From: Candidatus Krumholzibacteriia bacterium
Lineage (GTDB): Bacteria > Krumholzibacteriota > Krumholzibacteriia > LZORAL124-64-63
NCBI GenBank assembly: GCA_030590265.1
Contig: JAUUYW010000012.1
Location: 1 to 21,003 of the forward strand
Length of the DNA: 21,003 nucleotides
Direction of reading: 5' to 3'
Both the position numbers and the translations under genes were made by a program. Below the pieces are notes generated by a model, which was not told the origin of the DNA, made no database searches, and saw nothing but the letters and a program-made list of their open reading frames with translations. Numbering within the stretch: the stretch's first letter is position 1; every line of letters begins with the position of its first letter. Shown piece after piece: positions 1-7,644 of the stretch.

Positions 1-387
1 GATGGTGTATCAGGTCCATTGATTCTTGATGACATATATATTAAGGATTCAGAGGGGGTCGATTTGTCATACCCCGAGCAAGCTGTAGCAGGTGTTGCAA
101 CGCTCCCCAATCCCATGCATCTGCACGGGGCCAAACCAAACCCCTTCAACCCACAAACAACCATATCCTTCACCCTTGACGAGCCTCAATCGGTGGAATT
201 GGCAGTGTACGACCTGAGCGGTCGCCAAGTTGTATTGCTGGGTGAAGGCTGGTGGGAAGCAGGGCTCCATGCCGTCAACTGGGGTGGATGTGATCAGGCA
301 GGGGCCTCGGTGGCTTCTGGGGTTTACTTCATCCGCCTGGGTGGACCGGAGGGAGTTCAGTCAGCCAAAATCGCCCTAGTGCGGTGA
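1..387 (+). CDS. Secreted protein, C-terminal part with FlgD-like/T9SS-type sorting domain (5' truncated)
   Basis: The frame is open from base 1, so the gene starts before the window; the first TTG at 19 is not a real start. The visible 128 residues end in an Ig-like fold typical of FlgD_ig / type IX secretion C-terminal domains. The hallmarks are PNPFNP, then TTISFTL, ELAVYDLSGRQV, and the closing GVYFIRL followed by AKIALVR. In FCB-group bacteria such domains close large exported enzymes or adhesins and direct or anchor them at the cell surface. What the missing N-terminal part does cannot be told. The stop is TGA at 385-387, and a strong hairpin follows three bases later. The domain call is secure; the link to a type IX system is inferred from family knowledge, since no secretion genes are in the window. 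Confidence 0.85.
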   Translation, partial: DGVSGPLILDDIYIKDSEGVDLSYPEQAVAGVATLPNPMHLHGAKPNPFNPQTTISFTLDEPQSVELAVYDLSGRQVVLLGEGWWEAGLHAVNWGGCDQAGASVASGVYFIRLGGPEGVQSAKIALVR

Positions 388-389
388 TC

Positions 390-437
390 GTTGCGCCGTG
401 GAGAATATTTGGCCAGCAACATTCTCCACGGCACAAC
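390..437. terminator. Strong inverted repeat after the FlgD-domain gene
   Basis: Arms 395-406 and 421-432 form a perfect 12-bp stem (gccgtggagaat / attctccacggc) around a 14-nt loop. Beyond one C/A mismatch, gttg (390-393) and caac (434-437) pair again. It begins just after the stop of the upstream gene and also lies beyond the 3' end of the minus-strand M14 remnant. There is no clean T-run on either side, so intrinsic termination is plausible but not proven. Confidence 0.5.
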
Positions 438-593
438 TCAACAATTACCAGGGGGAGGACCAGCGTGTGCCATGCGCGCGGCACTTTCAGGCCACAACAA
501 TCCACCCAGATGCATTCGCTCCACTTCAGGAAAAAGCGCCCCAATAGTTACTGGTGACGAAGCGATGATGGTGTCATCACCACCAAACCAGAC
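438..593 (-). pseudogene. Remnant of a second M14 peptidase gene (3' part)
   Basis: Read on the minus strand, 593 down to 465 matches bases 4742-4870 of the intact M14 peptidase gene without gaps. By hand count 107 of 129 bases and 40 of 43 residues are identical (VWFGGDDTIIASS through LLWPE.AARMAH). Upstream of 593 the similarity stops abruptly. Downstream it runs into unrelated codons and a TGA at 438-440. Of the 22 differing bases, 18 are synonymous, so the source was probably a functional paralogue that diverged under selection before most of it was deleted. It is not a recent tandem copy. No start or ribosome site belongs to it. The stretch 594-692 beyond it shows nothing I can name. Confidence 0.8.
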
Positions 594-692
594 TGGGAAA
601 TCAGAAGATTGGCTGATCAAATGTATGTTGTTTATTGTGCCGGAGCTTTTAAGTTGGCGGCAGGTGCGTAGTACCTGGAGGAAAATTCTGGT

Positions 693-724
693 AAAAACAT
701 CCCCCCCGTTCAGAAACGAGGGGG
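693..724 (-). terminator. Rho-independent terminator of the -IKAMYR protein gene
   Basis: On the minus strand, ccccctcgtt (724-715) pairs with aacggggggg (710-701) over 10 bp with one G-T wobble around a TCTG loop. It is followed by atgttttta (700-692). It starts 11 bases after the stop codon of the gene at 736-1353. Confidence 0.8.
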
Positions 725-735
725 AGGGAAAAACT

Positions 736-1353
736 TTAGCGATACATGGCTTTGATTTCGTCAAAAGATGCCTTGTCGGTGGCCACTGTCATGCCGGAAA
801 AAGTAAACACAGGATCGGCGAAATCTCCGGAAGCAGGGTAAAGAGGGATAAGTGTAATTGGCTCGATGCTGGAATCGACGTAAGCCATGAGATTCGGGAT
901 GCTGGAAGGAATAGAAGGAGCAAAGTGCACATTAACGACACCTTCGGCGTACAAGACAACCGTCTTCACACACATGGTAAGATAGCCACCATCACCCACT
1001 GGGATGGGGATGCCAAAACCCACACAATGACCATTCTCATCACTGCCAACGTCAATAAAAGAGGGCGTATTCCAGACGGTCTCCAGGAGCATGTGCTCCA
1101 CACCGCTGGTGATGAACCGGAATTCAACACCACCAACAAGTGAAACTTCAGTGTCCGTATTGTAATTGTAGGGATTTGAGAGAACAATATACACCGGCAT
1201 GGAAACAAATGGAGTGACGTCCATGGTCACGGCGCCCATGTCCTCATCCGTATAACAGCCCAGTAGATTATTGCCGAATTGAGCAAGGCCCTGGATGGGA
1301 GCAAGCAACGAAAGAACCACTATTGTGGTGACGGTTAAAACGAATCTTTTCAT
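736..1353 (-). CDS. Exported protein of unknown function ending in -IKAMYR
   Basis: This encodes 205 residues. The frame is open up to 1515, but the true start is the ATG at 1353. It is preceded by an agggggaaactgaac ribosome site and opens a clean signal peptide (MKRFVLTVTTIVVLSLL, then APIQGLA before the likely cut). The mature part is beta-rich with few cysteines and no domain I recognise. Phrases such as YIVLSNPYN, PSSIPNLMAYVD and LIPLYPASGDF suggest a small extracellular beta-sandwich. The last ten residues, SFDEIKAMYR, resemble the tails of two other exported proteins in this window (at 14558-15193 and 16067-17338), pointing to a shared C-terminal signal. A good terminator follows. The region directly upstream is an IS91-type transposase remnant whose frame runs into this gene without a stop. 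Confidence 0.85.
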   Translation of the reverse strand: MKRFVLTVTTIVVLSLLAPIQGLAQFGNNLLGCYTDEDMGAVTMDVTPFVSMPVYIVLSNPYNYNTDTEVSLVGGVEFRFITSGVEHMLLETVWNTPSFIDVGSDENGHCVGFGIPIPVGDGGYLTMCVKTVVLYAEGVVNVHFAPSIPSSIPNLMAYVDSSIEPITLIPLYPASGDFADPVFTFSGMTVATDKASFDEIKAMYR

Positions 1354-1371
1354 GTTCAGTTTCCCCCTTTT

Positions 1372-1461
1372 GAAAAAATTGTGTCCACAGCCAGTGCAAC
1401 AGGCCTTGGCAAAACTATGGCCGAGAATACCACACTTCAGATATTCACGAAAGGCTGCTTC
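1372..1461 (-). pseudogene. IS91-type transposase zinc-binding domain remnant
   Basis: Thirty codons on the minus strand read VEAAFREYLKCGILGHSF, then AKACCTGCGHNFF. This matches the N-terminal zinc-binding domain of IS91-family transposases (a [FL]R.YL.CGIL..GF.R..C..CGH.F pattern, from memory of the family). The next expected block (AFSC.GRG.CPSC) is missing; the sequence passes straight into the ribosome site of the 736-1353 gene. No catalytic domain remains, so this is a dead fragment. Confidence 0.7.
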
Positions 1462-1528
1462 CACATGGAGTGGGACACCACTGGAAAAGTTATTTGTCCA
1501 TACCCAAAACTCCATAGCTTCATAAAAC

Positions 1529-1767
1529 CGGACAGTCCTTTTCCAAACGCAGATGAGTTCTCGACTCGTGATAGTAATCGATCACCACTATTTCAGTCAT
1601 GTGGTTCTTGATGAATATTCGCCAGGTTTGTGATGGTGGTTTCGGATATTGGATCATGTATCGAGCAGCACTACCAGTTGATGGCGGAGCGCAATGTTCT
1701 CCAAAACCAGGGACTGACGAGATTTGAGGCTGGAGAAGATGGTATTGAAGAATAGATGGAGCATGAG
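1529..1767 (-). pseudogene. Decayed rve-type integrase/transposase with internal deletion
   Basis: There are two pieces in different frames on the minus strand. The N-terminal piece (1767-1654) contains SSLKSRQSLVLENIALRHQL, the leader typical of integrase-core transposases of the LALRHQL type, and ends at a stop. The second piece (1624-1529) reads WRIFIKNHMTEIVVIDYYHESR, continuing THLRLEKDCP. It joins the start of the catalytic core (W..FLKNH...IVAID, first Asp) directly to the C-terminal block YYHRSRTHLSLDKDAP, so nearly the whole DDE core has been lost, probably between two short D-aromatic-aromatic repeats. The element is non-functional. Confidence 0.75.
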
Positions 1768-2053
1768 ATCATGACTAGATTCCCGTATCTGTAAATACAA
1801 TTGGGGCAGGGCGATGGAGATTTGACTATGCACGGCTGGGAAAAATAAGGCTTCCATAGAAAAATGATTTCAGAAATGATGGTCTGATATCGAATAAGGT
1901 CATTGTTCCATGACTACCTGCTCAAGCTCCTTGGAAAGACAATCCACACAAGACAATCCAGAAAAGTAGACACTTAGCGAAAACAGTGGTAGTCTGTCTG
2001 CGAAACAACGCAACTTTCCTGCCGTATGGTTTTTCCCTTTCCAGGAGTGTCTC
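1768..2053. other. Non-coding stretch upstream of the M14 peptidase gene
   Basis: No gene is supported here. It holds an 11-bp direct repeat (aagacaatcca at 1936-1946 and 1950-1960). The sequence cagaaaagtagacacttagcg (1960-1980) could be a decayed insertion-sequence end, but that is a guess. It must also contain the promoter of the peptidase; I cannot assign convincing -35 and -10 boxes. AGGAG at 2043-2047 is the peptidase ribosome site. Confidence 0.4.
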
Positions 2054-5029
2054 ATGGGCCTGTTCTGTCCCTCCAGTTATACCAAAATTGTTCTCTTTGG
2101 AGTCCTTTTGATGTTGCTGGCTTTGCCGGCTGGCGCCAGCCAACTCAACCAGGGTGTTGATCTCATCGATCTGCAGGTTCTTTTCCCCGGCACCACCTTC
2201 GAGACCGGCATTCCCAGTCAACTGGACGTCACGGGTGTGGTCCCAGGCGATCGCCCACTGCGCCCGGAAGAAGTGCTGGCTTTCTACTCGGCCCTGGCCG
2301 AGGCCTCACCGCGGGCCCAGTTGATCGAATACGCCAAAAGCCATGAAGGCCGCCCTTTGGTTGTCCTGGCTATTTCCGACGAGCAAACCATTGCCCGTCT
2401 GGATGATTTCCAAAAAGAACACGCAGCCTTGCTCGATCCCCGCCAAGGGGGAGTGCCGTCGGTTGCCGATCTGGCTGGAGTCAAAGCGGTGGCCTGGATG
2501 GCCTATGGTATTCATGGCGACGAATTGAGCAGCACCGATGCTGCTGCCGCCCTTGCCTATTGGTTGGTGGCGGGTCAGGACTCGGGTGCCACCGAACTGC
2601 GGGCAAACCTGGTTGTGCTCATGGACCCTTGCGAGAACCCTGACGGCCGGGGTCGATATCTAGCTCAGATTCAGTCTTTTGCTCATCGCACAGCCAACCC
2701 TGATCAGGACGACTTGTCCCACCGTGCGGTCTGGCCCTGGGGCCGTGGCAACCACTACCTTTTCGACATGAACCGCGACTGGTTCACCATGATTCAACCA
2801 GAGAGCGCCCGCTCCGAGCACATCGCTCGCTGGATACCGCAGGTGATGGTGGACAGCCACGAGATGGGAGCCAACGCCAGCTATCTGTTTCCGCCACCGC
2901 GGCATCCATTCAACCCCTACCTGCCGCCCAACACCGCCAAGTGGGAGACTTCTTTTTCCAACGATCAGGCACAAGCCCTGGACAAGCACGGCTTTCCCTA
3001 TTTCAGTGGCGAATGGAACGAAGAATTTTTCCCGGGCTACGGTTCTTCCTGGGTCTCCTATCATGGAACCATCGGCATCCTCTATGAGATGAGCCGCACT
3101 TCGGGCACTCTGGTGCAAAAGCGTGGTGGCACCGTTCGCACTTTTGCCCAGGCAGTGGAACATCAGGTCACGTCATCGGTGGCCAACCTGACCAGTTTGT
3201 CGGCCGATCCGGCCCAGATTCTGCATGATCAAATTGCCGCCCGCCAAACGGCCATCGACAACGGGCGCAAAGGTCCGGTCAAGGCTTGGATTTTTCCGGC
3301 CGACCCTCGCCATCCAGACCGCGCGGGCAAGCTCGCAGGCCTGCTGGTTCGCCAGGGTATTGAAGTGCAGATATTGTCTGACAAAAACGCCAAGGCCTCG
3401 GGCTTGCGTTCCGTCAGCACCGGTGAAAAAATTGATCTCGAACTTGTCCCGGGAACTTTCATGGTGAAGATGGATCAACCTTCTGGTTTTCTGGCTCATG
3501 CGCTGCTTGATCCTCATGTGGCCATGGAAACGAAGTTCTTCCAGGAGGAACGGGAGTATTTGGAAAAAGGCAAAGGCAGCCGTCTTTACGAAACAACTGC
3601 CTGGTCCTTGGCACTGACACAGGGAACACCCTTCTATTGGGCCGACCGGCTGCCTGGTGGAACCTGGTCAGAAATCGATGGCTCTGCTATGGATGCTCCA
3701 TCGACTGAAGTGCCCACCGAATTTTCTTCCTTGATTCTTGATGGCGACCCGGACACCGCTCCCCGGGTTTTGGCCGATTTGCTGCAGGCGGGTATCAATG
3801 TGCGGGTTGCCCAAAAACCTTTCACGGTTGACGGGCACAGTTTCAACCGCGGTTCCATGGTCATTCGCAAAGAGGCCAACGAACATCATCTTGTGGCCCG
3901 TCTGGAAACCATCGCCACGCGCCATGAATTTGCAATGATCCCGGTGAATACTTCGCGCAGCAGCGAGGGCCCCGATCTGGGCGGCAGCCATTTCGATGTG
4001 CTGGTGGAGCCACGAGTGGGAGTGCTGGCTGGGATGCCCATCTCACCCACGGAATTCGGTGTCGTCTGGCACCTTCTGGATCAGGAACTCGACCTTCGTT
4101 TCAGCAGCATCGACGTGGGGCGTTTGGGGCGCATTGATCTGTCGCGCTACAATGTATTGGTCTTTCCCTCGGCCATGGGCGGTCCGGAAATGTATCGCCA
4201 GACCATTGGTCCCCGAGGTATGGAAAATCTGCGGCAATGGGTCCGTGCCGGTGGTACCGCCATCGGTTTCGGCGGAGGCGCCAAAATGCTGGCCGATGAA
4301 AAAACTGAACTGACCAATGCCCGTTTCCGCAGTCAAGCTCTGGCAGTGCACCCCAGCCCGGTGTGGAGTTTGTCGGCCGAGGAAGCCGAAGCTGCGGGCC
4401 GGACCCAGGCAACAGGCCTGAGGGTGGCTGCAACCAAGGCCGATGAGGATGAAGGGGCTCCAGTTGGTCATGGCTCCCTCTACGACATCGCACCCATCCT
4501 GGGACCGGGCGCCGCCTTATTTGCCAAGGGACATGATCAGGGCACTCCACTGAAAACCAAACCGATGCCTATGGCTGAATGGATCAAGAGTGTTTTGCCC
4601 CAAGGTCGTCTGTCGGCTGAAGAGGGCGATCTGGCTGCTGCCGACGCTCGCTTGAGACGATTCATGCCCCAGGGTGCTTTGTTGCGTGCCGATCTCGATC
4701 CTGAATTCTGGCTCAACTTTGGTTTGGGCGACGACATCACTGTTTGGTTCGGGGGCGACGATACCATCATTGCTTCATCACCTGTCACCGTTGGGTCGCT
4801 TTTTCCTGAAGTGGAGCGGATGCATTTGGGTGGATTGTTGTGGCCTGAAGGAGCGGCCCGGATGGCTCATACAGCTTATGCCACCCGCGAAGGAGTAGGC
4901 CGGGGGCAAGTTATTCTCTTTGCGACTAACCCAGTGTTTCGTCGCTGGATGAAAGATACAGAACGTATGTTTATGAACGCAGTTTTGTTAGGGCCAGGAT
5001 TGGGTACGCGTTGGTCTTCGCCTTGGTGA
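2054..5029 (+). CDS. Exported M14-family zinc carboxypeptidase with C-terminal glutamine-amidotransferase-like domain
   Basis: This encodes 991 residues. The ATG at 2054 follows AGGAG by six bases and opens a signal peptide (hydrophobic KIVLFGVLLMLLALP, cut near AGA-S). The M14 domain spans about residues 60-380. Zinc ligands are H154 and E157 in YGIHGDE and H269 in VDSHE; the Arg of NRDW (R241) should bind the substrate carboxylate and E345 in ILYEMS is the catalytic Glu. All key residues are present, so it should be active in the periplasm or outside. Around residues 655-750 a Rossmann-like glutamine-amidotransferase fold follows (YNVLVFPSAMGG, GGTAIGFGGG), as in the roughly 900-1000 residue M14 proteins of FCB bacteria; no catalytic Cys is evident in it. 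Residues 897-939 are duplicated in the remnant at 465-593. The small gene at 5051 lies 21 bases downstream. Confidence 0.92.
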   Translation: MGLFCPSSYTKIVLFGVLLMLLALPAGASQLNQGVDLIDLQVLFPGTTFETGIPSQLDVTGVVPGDRPLRPEEVLAFYSALAEASPRAQLIEYAKSHEGRPLVVLAISDEQTIARLDDFQKEHAALLDPRQGGVPSVADLAGVKAVAWMAYGIHGDELSSTDAAAALAYWLVAGQDSGATELRANLVVLMDPCENPDGRGRYLAQIQSFAHRTANPDQDDLSHRAVWPWGRGNHYLFDMNRDWFTMIQPESARSEHIARWIPQVMVDSHEMGANASYLFPPPRHPFNPYLPPNTAKWETSFSNDQAQALDKHGFPYFSGEWNEEFFPGYGSSWVSYHGTIGILYEMSRTSGTLVQKRGGTVRTFAQAVEHQVTSSVANLTSLSADPAQILHDQIAARQTAIDNGRKGPVKAWIFPADPRHPDRAGKLAGLLVRQGIEVQILSDKNAKASGLRSVSTGEKIDLELVPGTFMVKMDQPSGFLAHALLDPHVAMETKFFQEEREYLEKGKGSRLYETTAWSLALTQGTPFYWADRLPGGTWSEIDGSAMDAPSTEVPTEFSSLILDGDPDTAPRVLADLLQAGINVRVAQKPFTVDGHSFNRGSMVIRKEANEHHLVARLETIATRHEFAMIPVNTSRSSEGPDLGGSHFDVLVEPRVGVLAGMPISPTEFGVVWHLLDQELDLRFSSIDVGRLGRIDLSRYNVLVFPSAMGGPEMYRQTIGPRGMENLRQWVRAGGTAIGFGGGAKMLADEKTELTNARFRSQALAVHPSPVWSLSAEEAEAAGRTQATGLRVAATKADEDEGAPVGHGSLYDIAPILGPGAALFAKGHDQGTPLKTKPMPMAEWIKSVLPQGRLSAEEGDLAAADARLRRFMPQGALLRADLDPEFWLNFGLGDDITVWFGGDDTIIASSPVTVGSLFPEVERMHLGGLLWPEGAARMAHTAYATREGVGRGQVILFATNPVFRRWMKDTERMFMNAVLLGPGLGTRWSSPW

Positions 5030-5050
5030 TTTTGGTCTCGGTTTGGTAAA

Positions 5051-5344
5051 ATGAAACCAGTGGCTCGGAAAATTGGAAGAATGAAAAAAGACACTTCACC
5101 TGAAATGGCCCAAAAATACCAGGACCTTATTATGGCTCTGACACCGGAACAGCGTCTTCGCATGGGCTGCGAAATGTTTGATACGGCTCGTGCCTTGGCC
5201 GAGGCCGGTCTGGCTAACGAGCCCAACCCCCAGAACCTCTCTCTCCGGTCCCGTCTCTTCCTCCGCCTATACGGCCGAGATTTTTCCATTGAAGAACAAG
5301 AGAAAATTATCCGAGCTCTTGAGGATTTCACCGAAAGGGCGTAA
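5051..5344 (+). CDS. Small conserved-looking hypothetical protein
   Basis: This encodes 97 residues, mostly helical and charged. The core reads LTPEQRLRMGCEMFDTARAL, followed later by LRSRLFLRLYGRDF and a helical C-terminus (EEQEKIIRALEDF). I have seen similar short proteins called hypothetical in diverse bacteria but cannot name a function. There is no signal peptide, so it should be cytoplasmic. The start is uncertain: ATG at 5051 has no good ribosome site, while ATG at 5081 (87 residues) has GGAAAA eight bases upstream and begins just before the conserved-looking part. It lies 21 bases after the M14 gene and is probably co-transcribed with it. A hairpin follows its stop. Confidence 0.7.
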   Translation: MKPVARKIGRMKKDTSPEMAQKYQDLIMALTPEQRLRMGCEMFDTARALAEAGLANEPNPQNLSLRSRLFLRLYGRDFSIEEQEKIIRALEDFTERA

Positions 5345-5346
5345 CA

Positions 5347-5382
5347 AACCCGGGCCAGCACTGGTTGTGGCTCGCCCGGGTT
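5347..5382. terminator. Hairpin between convergent genes
   Basis: Arms aacccgggc (5347-5355) and gcccgggtt (5374-5382) form a perfect 9-bp stem around 18 nt. It sits two bases after the stop of the 97-residue protein and 22 bases before the end of the convergent lipoprotein gene, as expected for a shared terminator. It lacks a strong T-run on either strand. Confidence 0.6.
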
Positions 5383-5404
5383 AGTCGTTGCTCCCATTCT
5401 CCAA

Positions 5405-6736
5405 TCAGAAAGCACTCAGTGAAACAGCATCCAGGCAGCGTGTGAAAGAACGATACCGCTTGGGCCCATTCTCGTGCACCATCAGGTCTTCAAAAAGAAT
5501 CTGGGGACCATCTGACTCACTGGTCATACGCATAATCCGCGAGGAGAGGAAGGCGTCATGTTGGTTGAGGAAACCATGCTGACGATCGCCCACACGGGCA
5601 GGGAACATTTCGCCACAGGGCTCTCCAATTTCCATGTCGATGGGTACTGCATCCAGCGTTCCTCCGTAGCTGCTGCGATAACGGTAGTTGCCATTTTGGT
5701 CGACCCTCACCCAGAGGTCGAAGGTCACAGGACCGGTCACGTACAGCCAGTCATAGGGCCTGGAACTGCAGAACGGCCGCGGGACATACTGGTCGTAATC
5801 AATGGTGATTGAGTTGGTGAATTCACCGCTCACCAAGGGGGCTGACTGTGCGAGATTCAGGATGGTTGCTTCGCCATCGGTGGGAATGGGTACCGGATTG
5901 TCAACTGGTGGTGGAGTACCGATCAGCTCGGTCAGTTCGGGGGGCAACATGTTATAGATCTCGACAGGAATTTCACCGAAACCACCTGGCTGATTGATCA
6001 GGCCGGTGGACATCATCGGCACATCCGCATCCAGCAGACCACTGCGAACCAAATCAGCCATGACAATTTGTTCGGCAATTTCCCAGTGTAAAACCTGGTG
6101 GTCGGCGGTTCCCGGGATCATGACTTCGAATTCGGCGCTGCCCAAGGTCCAGCCGTCAGTGCCTGTTCGATACAAGCGCAAATGGAACCGGAGTGTTTCA
6201 TAGTTGCCAATGGTCAATTGAATCACCGAGCCGACCCAGCCTTCTTCCTCAACCCAGGTTGTTCCAACGGAGCCGCCGAGGGCATCGGTCCAGACTTGGT
6301 CGAAGGGATAGGCAGAAGGGAATCCGTAGGCTGTTCGGTCTCCATCCAGGGCCAGCAGTGCTGAGCGGATTTGCACCGGATCAACTTCGCCCACAAAAAC
6401 CAGGTTTATCGGATCCACGGCGACTTCGTCCAGCTGTGTGGCGACATAGGGGTAGAAGGTCAACGATTGGTCGAGAAAATCCACGGTGACCAGTTCAGTT
6501 GGCTGGATCGAACCATTTTGTGTGATGATCTCGATGCTTTTGTCTTCGGCACGTTCAAATGCGTCATCCAGGAAGTGATCATCGGGAGTGTCGGGCAGGA
6601 CTATATCAGATTGTTGGTCGGTAATGGACAAGGGCCCGTCTTCGGAACAACCCACCAGAGTGAGCAGGGCCAGGAAAAGCATTGAGACCAGCCAGTGGCT
6701 ACGTCCCGGGGTCCAAGTTGGGTATTGGTAGTTCAT
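5405..6736 (-). CDS. Lipoprotein of unknown function
   Basis: This encodes 443 residues. The ATG at 6736 has AGGAGA six bases upstream. The N-terminus is a lipoprotein signal: hydrophobic WLVSMLFLALLTLVGC with the lipidated Cys at residue 30, followed by SEDGP. The mature protein is acidic and beta-rich, with no domain I recognise. It includes a Pro-rich linker (TPPPVDNPVPIPTDGE) before a C-terminal region containing paired cysteines (PFCSSRPYDWLYVTG, GEPCGEMF, SFTRCLDAV) that could form disulphides in the periplasm. It ends ...AVSLSAF. It is convergent with the gene at 5051-5344. The 230 bases upstream (6737-6966) hold nothing I can identify apart from its ribosome site. Confidence 0.85.
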   Translation of the reverse strand: MNYQYPTWTPGRSHWLVSMLFLALLTLVGCSEDGPLSITDQQSDIVLPDTPDDHFLDDAFERAEDKSIEIITQNGSIQPTELVTVDFLDQSLTFYPYVATQLDEVAVDPINLVFVGEVDPVQIRSALLALDGDRTAYGFPSAYPFDQVWTDALGGSVGTTWVEEEGWVGSVIQLTIGNYETLRFHLRLYRTGTDGWTLGSAEFEVMIPGTADHQVLHWEIAEQIVMADLVRSGLLDADVPMMSTGLINQPGGFGEIPVEIYNMLPPELTELIGTPPPVDNPVPIPTDGEATILNLAQSAPLVSGEFTNSITIDYDQYVPRPFCSSRPYDWLYVTGPVTFDLWVRVDQNGNYRYRSSYGGTLDAVPIDMEIGEPCGEMFPARVGDRQHGFLNQHDAFLSSRIMRMTSESDGPQILFEDLMVHENGPKRYRSFTRCLDAVSLSAF

Positions 6737-6966
6737 TGTGATCTCCTTTGCTATGGGTTCCAGATTCAGGTCTCATTGCAGGAGATATCAAAATTCGCGC
6801 CAGGTTTTTGAAATCGGTTAACATGTTGCTGTGTAGCTGTTTAACAAGATCATGAAGGCGGGGCTTATAGCTGGAGTGTCATATTAAACAAACACCAAAG
6901 TAAGGCTTTGTGAACAGGCTGGGTGGGTGTGGTCTTTATCCCGTCCAGCAAAACTAGACGACCAGA

Positions 6967-7419
6967 TCAGTTGTTTTGCAAATGGGGCTCAATTGAATCA
7001 AGGCCCTTTTGTGCCTCCTTCTTCCACTGGGTATCAGGATAGTTTTCAACAACCCGCAGGTAATATTCTTCGGCCTTGGAAAAATTCCTCTGTTGATTCA
7101 TTAGACTGGAATAGGTGTTGCCGATTTCCAGCAAAGCTTCTGCTTTCAATTCAGAATCTGCCGAAGGTTTGTTGGCAAGTTGTTCGAATAAACGAATGGC
7201 CTCATTGTAATTTCCGGCCATGCGTAGTTCGCGAGCTTTTGCCATTATTCCCTCATCTTTTCCAAAAAAGGAGGTGGAGGTGCTGTTGCCTTCATCGGTT
7301 GAGGTTGAAACACTGGAGCTGGCACATCCTGAAATTGTGGCAGAAATGGAAATAGTCATGGCAAGGCAGAGGAATGTTATGATCTTTGATATCTTTGAAT
7401 CGTTGCCCAATGCTGTCAT
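6967..7419 (-). CDS. TPR-repeat lipoprotein
   Basis: This encodes 150 residues. The signal ends in a lipobox, ISGC, with the Cys at residue 32, then a Ser/Thr-rich tether (ASSSVSTSTDEGNSTSTS). The rest is about two tetratricopeptide repeats: KARELRMAGNYNEAIRLFEQ, then ALLEIGNTYSSL with FSKAEEYYLRVVENYP, and a helical cap. The pattern resembles the periplasmic TPRs of YbgF/BamD-type proteins, which act as protein-protein adaptors at the envelope, but this one is too short to assign to either. The start at 7419 has only a weak ribosome site; the Met at residue 21 falls inside the hydrophobic stretch and is less likely. It diverges from the DUF3179 gene, and the 225-bp gap must contain both promoters. 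Confidence 0.82.
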   Translation of the reverse strand: MTALGNDSKISKIITFLCLAMTISISATISGCASSSVSTSTDEGNSTSTSFFGKDEGIMAKARELRMAGNYNEAIRLFEQLANKPSADSELKAEALLEIGNTYSSLMNQQRNFSKAEEYYLRVVENYPDTQWKKEAQKGLDSIEPHLQNN

Positions 7420-7644
7420 GGTATTCTCAGACTTTCTGGGTTTGTTGCAGGTTTCAGCAGAACAATTTGTCTGTATGCTCAGGCATTTTCAAAATTCGTG
7501 GTGCATAATATTCTAACTTGAAAGCAAAACCACGTCAAATTTACTAGCTCGAAACCACCGATGAATATGCGTGGATCAATGGCGAAGAACGGTTATGTTC
7601 CTATCATAAATGGTACCCGCAATTATTTTCCCGAAAGGACTTCT

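Noticed and set aside
391..1143. Plus-strand open frame of 250 codons
   Set aside because: It runs antisense through the M14 remnant, a terminator and the exported -IKAMYR gene, and has no coherent domain.
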